Source of the DNA: an uncultured Clostridia bacterium
GTDB lineage: Bacteria > Bacillota > Clostridia > Christensenellales > Borkfalkiaceae
DNA: 52,246 nucleotides
Reading direction: 5' to 3'
NCBI GenBank assembly: GCA_947629485.1
Contig: CANRDX010000009.1
Coordinates: forward strand, 1-52,246
In this document: positions 16,751-25,700 of the stretch, piece by piece
How positions within the stretch are numbered: the stretch's first letter is position 1
Layout: each line of letters starts with the position of its first letter
Translations under genes and position numbers: made by a program
Notes under the pieces: generated by a model
The model's input: only the letters and a program-made list of their open reading frames with translations
The model's database searches: none
What the model was told of the DNA's origin: nothing

Positions 16751-16809
16751 GGACTTGCGAACACATTTTGATCGGCGCGCAAAAAATAAAGGGCTTCTTC
16801 TTCGCAAAA

Positions 16810-16860
16810 ACAAAAAAAATATGCCGCCGCAAATGCTGCGCGGCGGCGTATTTTTCTTTT
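16810..16860 (-). terminator. Bidirectional terminator between ftsQ and ftsA
   Basis: An 8-bp GC stem (16823-16830 with 16840-16847), extended by three weaker pairs, is flanked by A8 on one side and TATTTTTCTTTT on the other. It therefore has a U-tract on either strand. It ends the upstream part of the dcw cluster after ftsQ, so that ftsAZ depends on its own promoter. Confidence 0.85.
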
Positions 16861-16868
16861 TCAAGCTC

Positions 16869-17663
16869 TCAATGCAGATAATCTTCGCGCATATAGTCGC
16901 AGCGCAGCTCCCCTCCGTCGAGTTCGGTGACGGAAAGATACCCGTAGATCCGTTCCTCGTCTTTCAGGGAGAGATAACGCGCTATGACCATGTCCGCCTT
17001 CTCCGCCGCTTGGCGGAGCGGATCGCGGATGATGACCACGACTCCCTCGCGCATCACGCATACGAAGCTATCGTTCAGACCGTCCGACGTCGGAGAATCG
17101 AGCGCGACGGAGACGACGTTGGCGCGGACCTCTTTGAGCGCGTCCGCAAAGGCGGAGATCACCGTGAGAAACTCGGGGTAGTACTTCCCCGAGACCGTCC
17201 CGTCCTCTGAAACGGAGAGGCGGAAATCTCCCGTAAGCAGGATATTTTCCCCCTTCGCGCGGTTGACGTTTTCCTCGGAGGTCGTGATGAACAGCCCCTC
17301 TTCGTCGAGAATATCGAACTTCCCGTCGCTGCGCGGGAGCGCGAACGTCTCCTTCCGTTCGGAAACGGTGAGGCGCACCGTCGAGGGCATCTCTTTTTTT
17401 GCCTCTTCGACGCGGAAATGCGGATATTCGGCGACCACGGCACGCACGTCGTCGAGATCCAGAAAGGTCGTGCTCTTGCCGACGAACGCGTCGAGCTTCT
17501 GTTTGAGGACTGCCGCGTCCGCATCGCCCTGTTCGGAGCACGTCGTAAACTGCGCGCTGACGTTCGTCACCGTAAAGACCGCGTTCAGCCCCGCGCCGAT
17601 CGCCGCGCCGAGCAAAAGGAGCGCCGCGACCGTCGTTAAGATCACTCTCGTTCTCGTTTTCAT
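16869..17663 (-). CDS. ftsQ: Cell division protein FtsQ/DivIB
   Basis: A bitopic divisome protein that links FtsL/FtsB-type partners to the septal synthase. It has a short basic N-terminus (MKTRTRV), one membrane helix (about residues 7-29, ILTTVAALLLLGAAIGAGL), and then a POTRA-type domain. In this domain NAVFTVTNVSAQ, DLDDVRAVVAEYPHFRVEEAKKEMPSTVRLTVSERK and FDILDEEGLFI show the expected order. I prefer the ATG at 17663 because GGAG lies 9 nt before it; the ATG six bases earlier is too close. It is the last gene before the terminator at 16810-16860 and follows murA closely. Sequence similarity in this family is low, so the assignment relies on layout and position. Confidence 0.8.
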   Translation of the reverse strand: MKTRTRVILTTVAALLLLGAAIGAGLNAVFTVTNVSAQFTTCSEQGDADAAVLKQKLDAFVGKSTTFLDLDDVRAVVAEYPHFRVEEAKKEMPSTVRLTVSERKETFALPRSDGKFDILDEEGLFITTSEENVNRAKGENILLTGDFRLSVSEDGTVSGKYYPEFLTVISAFADALKEVRANVVSVALDSPTSDGLNDSFVCVMREGVVVIIRDPLRQAAEKADMVIARYLSLKDEERIYGYLSVTELDGGELRCDYMREDYLH

Positions 17664-17688
17664 AAGCATGTTCTCCGAAGGAGAAAAA

Positions 17689-18945
17689 TCATGCGCCGAC
17701 GCGCTTGATTTCCGCTCCGAGTTTTTTCAGTTGACCGCAAAGGTCGGAATATCCCCTGTCGATATGGGTGAGATCGAGCACTTCGGAAACCCCTTCGGCG
17801 CCGAGCGCCGCCAAGACGAGCGCCGCGCCACCGCGCAGATCGCCGCAGGTGACGGACGCGCCGTGCAAGCCGCTCACGCCCCGCACGAAGGCGCTCCTGC
17901 CCTTCACCTCGATGTCCGCGCCCATCTTGATCAGCTCAGGCACATATTTGTAGCGCGTTTCAAAGAGATTTTCCACGATCAGCGCACAGCCTTCCGCGGT
18001 CGCGTTGAGCGCCGTCGCCTGCGCTTGCAGGTCGGTCGGAAAGCCCGGGAAAGGCATCGTCTCGATCCTGCGGTTGCATTTCAACCGTCCGCTGCTCGAT
18101 ATTCTTATTTTATCATTTTTTGTATGGATTTTGCAACCGTTTTCGCGCAACTTATGTAAAAGTAATCCGAGACAGTCCGATCCGACGCCCTCCACCTCTA
18201 CTTCGCCGCCGCAGATCGCGCAGCCGATCAGATAGGTGCCCGCTTCGATCCGATCCTTCATGGGAAGATATTCCGCGCCATGCAGGGAAGATACGCCCTC
18301 GATGACGATCGTATCCGTCCCCGCGCCCGCGATCTTCGCGCCCATCGCGCACAGGAAATTTTGCAGATCGACGATCTCCGGCTCCTTCGCCGCGCCCGAG
18401 ATCGTCGTTCTCCCCTCCGCTTTGACGGCGGCGAGCATGATGTTTTCCGTCGCGCCCACGCTCGGAAAGTCGAGTGCGATCTCCGCGCCCTTCATGCGGT
18501 CGCAAAAACAGCATATGTAGCCGTCCCGTTCGCGGATGGAAACGCCCAGACGTTTGAGCGCATTGAGATGAAGGTCGATGGGACGAAGCCCGATATCGCA
18601 CCCGCCCGGATAGGCGCAGGCGGCGCGCCCGAACCGCGTGAGCAGCGAGCCGAGCATGAAAACGGAAGAGCGAAGCTCCCCCGTGAGCGCGGACGAAATG
18701 CAGTGTTCCCCCGCGTCGGCACTCTCGATGATCACGTCGCCCTCGCGGAAATGCACCGTCGCGCCGAGTTCGCGCAGGATGCGGACCATGCAAAAAACGT
18801 CGGAAATGGGCGGCACTTCGCGGATCGTCACCTGTTGTTCGGTCAGAATAGACGCGGCGAGGAGAGGCAAAACGGAATTCTTCGCCGTCTGCGCGCGAAT
18901 GCTTCCGTAGAGACGCCTCCCCCCGTCTATGACAAATTTATCCAT
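17689..18945 (-). CDS. murA: UDP-N-acetylglucosamine 1-carboxyvinyltransferase
   Basis: First committed enzyme of peptidoglycan synthesis: it adds enolpyruvate from PEP to UDP-GlcNAc in the cytoplasm and is the target of fosfomycin. The conserved Lys22-Asn23 pair is present (TAKNSVLPLLAA), and the catalytic Cys is at residue 116 in AYPGGCDIGLRPIDLH. FPTDLQAQ and SVGATENIMLAAVKAEG are other family stretches. Length 418 is normal. The start has AGGAGA upstream. It lies between ftsW and ftsQ in the place where murG/murC commonly occur in related clusters. Confidence 0.95.
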   Translation of the reverse strand: MDKFVIDGGRRLYGSIRAQTAKNSVLPLLAASILTEQQVTIREVPPISDVFCMVRILRELGATVHFREGDVIIESADAGEHCISSALTGELRSSVFMLGSLLTRFGRAACAYPGGCDIGLRPIDLHLNALKRLGVSIRERDGYICCFCDRMKGAEIALDFPSVGATENIMLAAVKAEGRTTISGAAKEPEIVDLQNFLCAMGAKIAGAGTDTIVIEGVSSLHGAEYLPMKDRIEAGTYLIGCAICGGEVEVEGVGSDCLGLLLHKLRENGCKIHTKNDKIRISSSGRLKCNRRIETMPFPGFPTDLQAQATALNATAEGCALIVENLFETRYKYVPELIKMGADIEVKGRSAFVRGVSGLHGASVTCGDLRGGAALVLAALGAEGVSEVLDLTHIDRGYSDLCGQLKKLGAEIKRVGA

Positions 18946-18976
18946 AGATGTCTCCTCTTGTAGTTCGTAAACACGG

Positions 18977-18996
18977 AAAAGCCCGCTTGATCGGGC
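18977..18996 (-). terminator. Possible weak terminator between ftsW and murA
   Basis: On the minus strand GCCCG-ATCAAG-CGGGC is followed by only TTTT and then CC. An outer pairing with the neighbouring GGA/TCC bases may extend the stem. The short U-tract makes full termination doubtful; partial attenuation before ftsW is not excluded by orientation, since ftsW lies upstream and murA downstream. Confidence 0.3.
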
Positions 18997-19007
18997 GTCC
19001 GCGTTTT

Positions 19008-20153
19008 CTATTTGGTACTATATCCTATGAATTTCTTTTTTCCGTTGTGTCTGGAAACGGCGTAAACGACGCCCATGCCCGCCATTGTCACGACGAGCGA
19101 AGTATTGCCCGCGGAGATGAGCGGAAGCGGCAGCCCCGTGGGAGGGATGCACCCGCTCACGACGAGCGCGTTGAGGCAGGATTGGATCGCGAACGCGGCG
19201 ACGATCCCCGAGACCAGCATGTAGCCGTAAAAATTATCGCAGGCGTTCGCGATGCGGAATCCCCTGTAAACGACAAATCCGATGACGGTAAACAGGATCA
19301 CGACGCCGAAAAACCCCGTCTCTTCGGCGATCACCGAGAGAATGAAGTCGCTCTCGGAAAAGGGAAGGAAGCGGTATTTTTGGCGGGAGCGGAACAGCCC
19401 CGTTCCGAAAAAGTTGCCGTTCCCCAACGCATAGAGGGACTGTATGAGCTGGTATCCCTCCTCTTTGGGGGAAGCCCACGGATCCATGAACGCAGAGAGG
19501 CGTTGCAGGCGGTACGGCTCGGCGAGAATGAGCGCGGGCACCGCAAGAAGAGCGGGAACGCAGATCGCGGCGAGCGCCTTTTTGGAGACGCCGCCGAGAA
19601 AGATCATGGCGATCATGACGGCGCCGACGCACATGGTCACAGACATGTTGGGTTCGAGCATGATGAGCACGCAGACGGAAAGCCCCGCCCCGAGCACGGG
19701 CAAGACCCCCTTGAAGGTGCGCATGCGCGCGGGATCCTTCGCAAAATAACCCGCGGTAAAGAGAATGAAGCCGTATTTTGCGATCTCGGAAGGCTGGACG
19801 GTAAATCCGCCTATCCCGATCCAACGCGTTGCGCCGTAGTTGCTCTTCCCCACGCCCGGGATAAAGACGAGGGCAAGCAGAACGAGCGATATGCCGAGCG
19901 CGAAAAATCCGAGTTTTTGCAGCTTCCGATAGTCGAAAAAGGCGATGCCCGCCATCGCCGCAAGCCCGAGGACGAACCCGACGAGCTGTTTTTTGAAAAA
20001 ATATGCGGAGTCGCCGTATTGCACCTCGGCGTTATAACAGCTTGCCGAATATACCGCGACGACGCCGAAGGCGGCAAGCAGAATGACGGCGGCGAGGAAG
20101 AGCAGATCTCCCTTCCCCGCCGCGCCGCTTTTATTCGAGTTCGTATGCCTCAT
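19008..20153 (-). CDS. ftsW: Peptidoglycan glycosyltransferase FtsW (SEDS family)
   Basis: A polytopic SEDS-family enzyme that polymerises lipid II together with a class B PBP at the septum. About ten hydrophobic helices are visible, starting with DLLFLAAVILLAAFGVVAVYSAS. WIGIGGFTVQPSEIAKYGFI contains the conserved family signature, EETGFFGVVILF includes the Glu after the long outer loop, and GLPLPLISAGNTSLVVTMAGMG matches the C-terminal PFxSxGGS-like region. I start at ATG 20153 (MRHTNSNKSG), which has GGAGGAGG close upstream and overlaps the end of murD by about 23 nt. The longer frame adds a run of arginines that is the out-of-frame tail of murD. RodA/SpoVE are paralogues; the dcw position favours FtsW. 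Confidence 0.9.
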   Translation of the reverse strand: MRHTNSNKSGAAGKGDLLFLAAVILLAAFGVVAVYSASCYNAEVQYGDSAYFFKKQLVGFVLGLAAMAGIAFFDYRKLQKLGFFALGISLVLLALVFIPGVGKSNYGATRWIGIGGFTVQPSEIAKYGFILFTAGYFAKDPARMRTFKGVLPVLGAGLSVCVLIMLEPNMSVTMCVGAVMIAMIFLGGVSKKALAAICVPALLAVPALILAEPYRLQRLSAFMDPWASPKEEGYQLIQSLYALGNGNFFGTGLFRSRQKYRFLPFSESDFILSVIAEETGFFGVVILFTVIGFVVYRGFRIANACDNFYGYMLVSGIVAAFAIQSCLNALVVSGCIPPTGLPLPLISAGNTSLVVTMAGMGVVYAVSRHNGKKKFIGYSTK

Positions 20154-21537
20154 GCGCCTCCTCCGCCTTTTGCGTTTCCTTCGGCGCGCTCTCTTCGCGA
20201 AGGAGCGCAAGCATTTCGACGAACCGCTCGCCCCGCTCCTCGTAATTTCTGAAAGAATCGAAACTCGCGGAGGCGGGCGACAGCAAGACGTGCTGCCCCT
20301 TCTTCGCCGTAAGAAAAGCGACGCGCACCGCCATATCGAAGGGGCGGCAGAGCGTGACGGAGGTGAATCCCCGTTTGAGCGCCGCGTTCAGAATGCGAAA
20401 GGCGTTTTCCCCGTAGATCACGGCATGCACGACGCCCGAATCTTTGATCGCGTCGAAAAGCGGTTCGTAAGAATAGCCCTTATCCTTCCCGCCGAGCAAG
20501 ATCACGCTCTCCCCTTTCACGCTGCCGATCGCCTGCACCGCGGAATCCACATTGGTCGCTTTGGAGTCGTCGATGAAGTTGACGCCGTTCAGCTCTCCCA
20601 CGCTTTGCAGACGGTGCTTCACCCCGCGGAAGTTTTTGAGCGCCGCCGCGATCGCCCCGTTGGGAACGCCGAAGAGCTTTGCCGCGCAGATCGCCGCGAG
20701 CGCGTTCATGCGGTTGTGATTGCCCTCCACGGAGAGATCGTCCTCGGCGGCGACGCGCTCTCCCTGAAAACAGAACCAACCGTCTGAAAGATATCCCCCC
20801 GCCACCCGTTCGTGAAGGGAGAACCAGACGATCTTCGCCTTCGTCTTTTCGGCGAACCCGCGCACGACGGGATCGTCGTAGTTCAGCACGGCATACTCGC
20901 TCTCCGCGCTGTTTTTGAGAATGCGCGATTTCAGATAGATGTAATTTTCCAAAGTGTAATGGCGGTTGAGATGATCTTCCGTGACGTTGAGCACGACGGC
21001 GACGTGCGGGCGGAGCGAATGCAGCGTTTCGAGCTGGAAGGAAGAGATCTCCGCAACGGCGATGCCGTCGTCGCCCAGCTCATCGAGACATGCGGTGATG
21101 GGTCTGCCGACATTCCCGCACGCGATCGCCTTCTTCTCCGCCGCTTTGAAGATCGCTTCGAGCATGCTCACCGTCGTCGTCTTGCCGTTTGTGCCCGTGA
21201 CGGCGACGCACGGACAGCGAAGGGCGAGCGCGCCCAATTCCGCCTCGCCGATGATCCGTTTTCCCGCGCGGCGGAAGGAGACGGGGAGCGGATGATCCAC
21301 GGGGATCCCGGGGCTGAGCACGAGGATATCGCACCGCTCGGTCTTTTCCTCCAACTCATTTTTGGAGATGGCAACGCATCCCGCTTGGGCAAGTTTTGCC
21401 TGCGCCGCGCGCACGGTCTCGTCGTCTACATCGTCGTAGAGATAGACTTCCGCCCCCTTCGCGGCGAGATATTCCGCCGCCGCAACGCCCGAGCGGGACA
21501 AGCCCGCCACAAGAAAGGTCTGCCGTTCAAATAACAT
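20131..21537 (-). CDS. murD: UDP-N-acetylmuramoyl-L-alanine:D-glutamate ligase
   Basis: A cytoplasmic Mur ligase that adds D-Glu to UDP-MurNAc-L-Ala. It has an N-terminal Rossmann-like domain (FLVAGLSRSGVAAAEYLAAKG), the central ATPase P-loop VAVTGTNGKTTTVSMLEAI near residue 115, EISSFQLETL, and VVLNVTEDHLNRH. The C-terminal domain shows NFRGVKHRLQ (the conserved H-R pair) and FIDDSKATN. Length 468 is normal. A short Glu/Ala-rich tail (AEEAHEAYELE) overlaps the start of ftsW. The RBS is AAGGAG before the ATG. Confidence 0.96.
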   Translation of the reverse strand: MLFERQTFLVAGLSRSGVAAAEYLAAKGAEVYLYDDVDDETVRAAQAKLAQAGCVAISKNELEEKTERCDILVLSPGIPVDHPLPVSFRRAGKRIIGEAELGALALRCPCVAVTGTNGKTTTVSMLEAIFKAAEKKAIACGNVGRPITACLDELGDDGIAVAEISSFQLETLHSLRPHVAVVLNVTEDHLNRHYTLENYIYLKSRILKNSAESEYAVLNYDDPVVRGFAEKTKAKIVWFSLHERVAGGYLSDGWFCFQGERVAAEDDLSVEGNHNRMNALAAICAAKLFGVPNGAIAAALKNFRGVKHRLQSVGELNGVNFIDDSKATNVDSAVQAIGSVKGESVILLGGKDKGYSYEPLFDAIKDSGVVHAVIYGENAFRILNAALKRGFTSVTLCRPFDMAVRVAFLTAKKGQHVLLSPASASFDSFRNYEERGERFVEMLALLREESAPKETQKAEEAHEAYELE

Positions 21538-21567
21538 ACTTCACTCCTTTTCCCGCAAGGCGCGGGA

Positions 21568-22515
21568 TCAGACGAGCGGAATGAGCAGGGTCGCCCCCAC
21601 CGCCGCAGTCAGCACGGCGTAGGTATAGGAGATCTTCGCCTCCGAAAAGCCCTTCTGCTGAAAATGGTGGTGGATGGGCGCCATGAGAAAGATCCGCTTG
21701 CCCGTTTTTTTATAGTATATTACTTGAAGGATCACGGATATGCTTGAAAGTACGAAAGCGCCCCCGAGCAGAGGAATGACGAGCGCGTTCCCCGAAAAGA
21801 GCGCGACGCTCGCGGCAAATCCGCCCAAAGAAAGGGAGCCTGTATCCCCCATGAACACGCTCGCACGCCCCGTATTGAAGATGAGATAGCCCGCAAGCGC
21901 GCCCACGAGACAGAAGCAGAGCGCGGTGCTGTCCCCTCCGCCCTGCAAGGTGAGAAGCAAGCCGAGAAAGAGAAAGAAACAGAGGGAAACGGACGCCGCA
22001 AGCCCGTCTAACCCGTCGGTGAGATTGACGGAATTGACCGTGGCGACAAAGACGAAGATCCCAAAGGGCAGCATGCCCCAGCCGAGATCTACGGAAAGCT
22101 CGGTGTACGGGACATAGAGCACCGTAAGCCCGTCGAGACAGCAATAGAGGCTCGCAAGCGCGGCAACGGCGAATTGGAAAACGATCTTTTGATAGGGGCG
22201 CAGACCGAGATTCTCCCTTCGGATCTTTTTCAACAGGTCGTCGAGAAATCCGACAAGGAGATACCCCATTCCCACGACGAGCGCCACGCGGAAGGGCTTG
22301 TCCCCCGCGCCGCAAAAGAGAAGCGCCACGATCGCGGCGGCGGGAATAAAGGCAAGCCCGCCCATCGTGGGCGTGCCCCCCTTGTGTTTGTGCTCCTTGA
22401 CGTAGGAGAGAATGTTTTGCCCCGCTCCCAACTTTTTCAGCAATGGGATCGCCGCCGCGCACAGCGCGGCGGACAGCGCGAAGGAGAGCAGGATCTCTAT
22501 CAGCGTTTCCCGCAT
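21568..22515 (-). CDS. mraY: Phospho-N-acetylmuramoyl-pentapeptide transferase
   Basis: A ten-helix membrane enzyme that moves phospho-MurNAc-pentapeptide to undecaprenyl phosphate, forming lipid I. HKHKGGTPTMGGLAFI (residues about 43-58) and FLDDLLKK (about 90) are the conserved cytoplasmic loops. NSVNLTDGLDGLAA holds the catalytic Asp region, and MGDTGSLSLGG and APIHHHFQQKG are the other hallmarks. At 315 residues it is of normal length. The start codon overlaps the murE stop (TGATG). No murF lies between murE and mraY, unlike the common dcw order. Confidence 0.97.
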   Translation of the reverse strand: MRETLIEILLSFALSAALCAAAIPLLKKLGAGQNILSYVKEHKHKGGTPTMGGLAFIPAAAIVALLFCGAGDKPFRVALVVGMGYLLVGFLDDLLKKIRRENLGLRPYQKIVFQFAVAALASLYCCLDGLTVLYVPYTELSVDLGWGMLPFGIFVFVATVNSVNLTDGLDGLAASVSLCFFLFLGLLLTLQGGGDSTALCFCLVGALAGYLIFNTGRASVFMGDTGSLSLGGFAASVALFSGNALVIPLLGGAFVLSSISVILQVIYYKKTGKRIFLMAPIHHHFQQKGFSEAKISYTYAVLTAAVGATLLIPLV

Positions 22516-23939
22516 CAGGACTTCTCCAAAATATTTCTTACAACAGCTTTGTCGTTATAGGAATACTTTATTCCCATGATCTCCTGCTCATGCTCCCCTC
22601 CCTTTCCGGCAATGAGCAGGATATCCCCTTCTTCCAGGAGCGAAACGGCGTATTTCGTCGCCTCCTCGCGTTCCTCGATCTCCACATAGTCCTCGCCGTC
22701 GAAGCCCGCGGCGATCTCGGCGATGATCTCGGCGGGATCCTCGTAGCGGGGATTGTCCGAGGTGAGAATGCAGAAATCGGCATACCGCTCCGCCGTCCTG
22801 CCCATAAGCGGGCGTTTGGCACGGTCGCGGTTGCCGCCGCAGCCGAACAGGGCGATAAGGCGGTGCGCGCAGTGCGGGCGGAGCGCGGAGAGCGATTTTT
22901 CCAATCCGTCGGGCGTGTGGGCAAAATCCACGAAGATCTCCGCCCCGCGCAACGTCGCAACGCGTTCCAGCCTCCCCTCCACCGTCGAGCGGGAAAGCCC
23001 GATCGCGATCTGTTCGCAGGTTGCGCCCAGCTTCTTCGCCGCCGTCGCCGCCGCGAGCGCGTTATACACGTTGTGCCGCCCCGTCATGCGCAGTTCTGTC
23101 TCCGCAAGCTCGTCTTCGAGATTGAGAAGAAGGTGCAGTCCGCGCGCGCTCTCCCCCTCGATGAGGGCAAAGCTGTCGGCGGGAGAATCCAATCCGTATG
23201 TCGTCGCGGGGACGCGGCACAGCCCGCGGCAGAAGGCGTCGTCGCTGTTGAGCACGGCTTCGCGGCAGCGCTCGGGCGTAAACAAGCGCTTCTTCGCTTC
23301 GCCGTACGCCTTCATATCGCCGAAAAAGTCGAGATGATCCTGCGTAAAATTCGTGAAGATCGCAATATCAAAGAGGATCGGCTCCACCTTTTTCAGCGCG
23401 AGCGCGTGCGCGGATACCTCCATGACCACCGTCTCCACGCCCGCATGCGCCATATCCGAAAGAAGGGTGAAGAGCGCGACGGGATCGGGCGTGGTGAGAG
23501 CGGGCGGAATGGACGACGCGCCGAAGCGGGCGCCGAGCGTTCCGATAAGCCCCGCCTTCTTCCCCGCCGCGCACAGAATGGAGTAGAGCATGTGCGAGAC
23601 CGTCGTCTTGCCGTTCGTCCCCGTGACGCCGACCATTTTCAGTCTGCGTTCGGGGTGCCCGTAGAACGCTGCGGCGGCGTACGCCATCGCAGCGCGTCCG
23701 TCCGGGCAGAGGAGCCGCGGGACGGAGACGCCGACGTCGTGCTCGCAGACGATCGCCGCCGCGCCCCGCTTCTCCGCCTCCTGCGCAAAGTCGTGCGAAT
23801 CGCACCGCGTGCCGCGAAAGCAGAAAAACAGATCGCCCTCTCCCGCGACGCGGCTGTCCGTGCAGAGCGAGCGAATCTCAGCGTCTGCCCCGAGAAGTTT
23901 CGCCCCTTCGATCTCTTTTGCGAATTCGGAAAGTTTCAT
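22515..23939 (-). CDS. murE: UDP-MurNAc-L-Ala-D-Glu:meso-diaminopimelate ligase
   Basis: A Mur ligase that adds the third residue of the stem peptide. I start at ATG 23939 (MKLSEFAKEIEG), which has GAGGAGG just upstream; the longer frame runs into the penicillin-binding protein gene without a ribosome site. The 474-residue protein has the P-loop GVTGTNGKTTVSHMLYSI, EVSAHALALKK, TNFTQDHLDFFGD, and the C-terminal substrate motif DNPR in TSDNPRYEDP. The DNPR motif marks meso-diaminopimelate specificity, so the wall is predicted to be of the A1-gamma (mDAP) type. It overlaps the end of the PBP gene by 4 nt. Confidence 0.96.
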   Translation of the reverse strand: MKLSEFAKEIEGAKLLGADAEIRSLCTDSRVAGEGDLFFCFRGTRCDSHDFAQEAEKRGAAAIVCEHDVGVSVPRLLCPDGRAAMAYAAAAFYGHPERRLKMVGVTGTNGKTTVSHMLYSILCAAGKKAGLIGTLGARFGASSIPPALTTPDPVALFTLLSDMAHAGVETVVMEVSAHALALKKVEPILFDIAIFTNFTQDHLDFFGDMKAYGEAKKRLFTPERCREAVLNSDDAFCRGLCRVPATTYGLDSPADSFALIEGESARGLHLLLNLEDELAETELRMTGRHNVYNALAAATAAKKLGATCEQIAIGLSRSTVEGRLERVATLRGAEIFVDFAHTPDGLEKSLSALRPHCAHRLIALFGCGGNRDRAKRPLMGRTAERYADFCILTSDNPRYEDPAEIIAEIAAGFDGEDYVEIEEREEATKYAVSLLEEGDILLIAGKGGEHEQEIMGIKYSYNDKAVVRNILEKS

Positions 23940-25636
23940 AGCTCCTCCTCGGGCGGGATATCCATGATGTCGATGACGCCCTCGAAAATTTCCCGCGCGC
24001 AGGGCGCGGCAACGGCGGAACCGTAGTAGCCCCCCTGCGGTTCGTCCACAATGATGAGGCAGAGATAGCGCGGCGCGTTTGCGGGAAAACACCCGACGAA
24101 GGACGAGACGTATTTGCCCTGCGCGATCGCGCCGTTTTCGTATTTTTGCGCCGTCCCCGTCTTCCCCGCGACGCGATATCCTTCGATATAAGCCTTCTTC
24201 CCGCTTCCGTCCCGCACGACGCCTTCGAGCATCTCACGAAGAATGGCGGACGCGCGTTCGCTCACCGTCCGCGAAAGCAGGACAGGCTCCATCCGCTCCC
24301 GCACTTCCCCGTCGTCCGAAAAAATTTCCGAAGCGAGGCGGGGCGCATAATAATAGCCGCCGTTGACGGCGGACGCCGCAGCGCACGCGAGTTGAAGCGC
24401 CGTGACCGCGATGGACTGGCCGAACCCGATGCGGGCAAAGTCGCAGTCGCGAAGGGTGCTCTCGGGAAGCAGCATGCCGATCGTCTCGCCCGAGAAGTCG
24501 ATCCCCGTCGTCCGCCCGAAGCGGAACGCGGAGAGATATTTGTAAAACGTCTCCTTCCCGAGCGACAGCGCGATATCCACAAAACAGGGATTGCAGCTGT
24601 TGTTGAGCGCCTCGGCGAGCGTCTGGTTGGCGTGTTTGCCGTTCTTATGGTCGCTCCAACAGCGAATGGTCGTCCCGTCCACAGAACGGGTGCGCGCGCT
24701 TGAAAAGATATGTTCGAGGGGCAGAGCGCGCGGATTTTTCCGCAAGACTTCCTCGATGTTCGCTGCCGCCGTGACGATCTTGAAGGTGGAACCGGGTTCG
24801 TAGACGTCGGAAACAAGGCAGTTGCGCGACAGCGCGTTGAGCGTATCCATATCGTCCCGCGGGATCTCGTTGAGATCGTAAGACGGAAGATTCACCATAG
24901 CGAGAACGGAAAAGTCCTGCGGGTCGAGCACGATCGCGCGGGCGGCTTTCGCCTCGTACTCTTGAAGAACGCGCCCCATGACGTCCTCCGCGAGCGCCTG
25001 TATGCGATAATCTATCGTCAGTTTGACGTTCAGCCCGTCCGAGGCGGGAAGATACGCCGCCGTCGCGCCTTTGAGATCCACGCCGACGAGGTCGGTCTCG
25101 AACAGGATCTCCCCGCTCTCCCCCGCGAGAAAGGAATTGTAGTACCCTTCGACGCCCGTCGTGCCCGTGCGGTCGAAGGCGGTAAAACCGATGACCTGCG
25201 AGGCAAGATCCCCGTGGGGGTAGACGCGCGCGTCGTTGCGGGCGTAGTACACACCCTTCATCTCCGTCTCGGCGATCTTCTCCACCGTGCTCTTTTCCGC
25301 CCGCCGCGCCACGACGATCTCCGATCTCGACTTGTCCGTCAGCTTTTCGAGGAGACGTTCGTAAGGTTCGCCGAGTGCGTCCGCAAGAAGCGCCGCGCTC
25401 CCCTCGGGATCGGTCACCGCGCTCGCACGCGCATACACGCTGTATTGCGCGCGGTTGCCCGCGAGCAGTTCGCCGTTGCGGTCTACGATGTTGCCGCGCC
25501 CCGCATTCACGGGGATCTCGCGCGTCCACTGGTCGAGGGCGAGATAGTGCAATTCGTCTTCCCAGATCAGTTGGATATAGAAGAATCTTCCGAGAAAAAT
25601 GCAAAAAAGAAAGGCTATTGCCAATAGTAGTGCCAA
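23936..25636 (-). CDS. Class B penicillin-binding protein (FtsI/PBP2B-like)
   Basis: The septal DD-transpeptidase that cross-links new peptidoglycan with FtsW. One N-terminal membrane helix (about residues 1-22) precedes a dimerisation domain. The transpeptidase domain has the catalytic Ser283 in PGSTFK, SCN at 347-349, and KTGTAQ at about 492. No PASTA domains follow; the protein ends EEEL. From TTG 25636 (with AAAGAGG four bases before) the protein has 566 residues but lacks the usual basic cytoplasmic tail. The frame is open for 15 more codons (IKKTDFSISVLQKRL) back to an ATC at 25679-25681, which has a perfect GGAGG 8 nt upstream (25690-25694). The true start is therefore uncertain. The gene lies between the ftsL-like gene and murE. 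Confidence 0.92.
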   Translation of the reverse strand: MALLLAIAFLFCIFLGRFFYIQLIWEDELHYLALDQWTREIPVNAGRGNIVDRNGELLAGNRAQYSVYARASAVTDPEGSAALLADALGEPYERLLEKLTDKSRSEIVVARRAEKSTVEKIAETEMKGVYYARNDARVYPHGDLASQVIGFTAFDRTGTTGVEGYYNSFLAGESGEILFETDLVGVDLKGATAAYLPASDGLNVKLTIDYRIQALAEDVMGRVLQEYEAKAARAIVLDPQDFSVLAMVNLPSYDLNEIPRDDMDTLNALSRNCLVSDVYEPGSTFKIVTAAANIEEVLRKNPRALPLEHIFSSARTRSVDGTTIRCWSDHKNGKHANQTLAEALNNSCNPCFVDIALSLGKETFYKYLSAFRFGRTTGIDFSGETIGMLLPESTLRDCDFARIGFGQSIAVTALQLACAAASAVNGGYYYAPRLASEIFSDDGEVRERMEPVLLSRTVSERASAILREMLEGVVRDGSGKKAYIEGYRVAGKTGTAQKYENGAIAQGKYVSSFVGCFPANAPRYLCLIIVDEPQGGYYGSAVAAPCAREIFEGVIDIMDIPPEEEL

Positions 25637-25700
25637 TAACCTCTTTTGTAAGACAGAAATTGAGAAATCCGTCTTTTTGATGAAATTTTCCTCCGAAACG

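Noticed and set aside
16668-16832. N-terminal extension of FtsA by 55 residues
   Set aside because: The extension would be translated from upstream of a perfect-consensus promoter and has no ribosome site. The ATG at 16667 has a good one and matches the family start.
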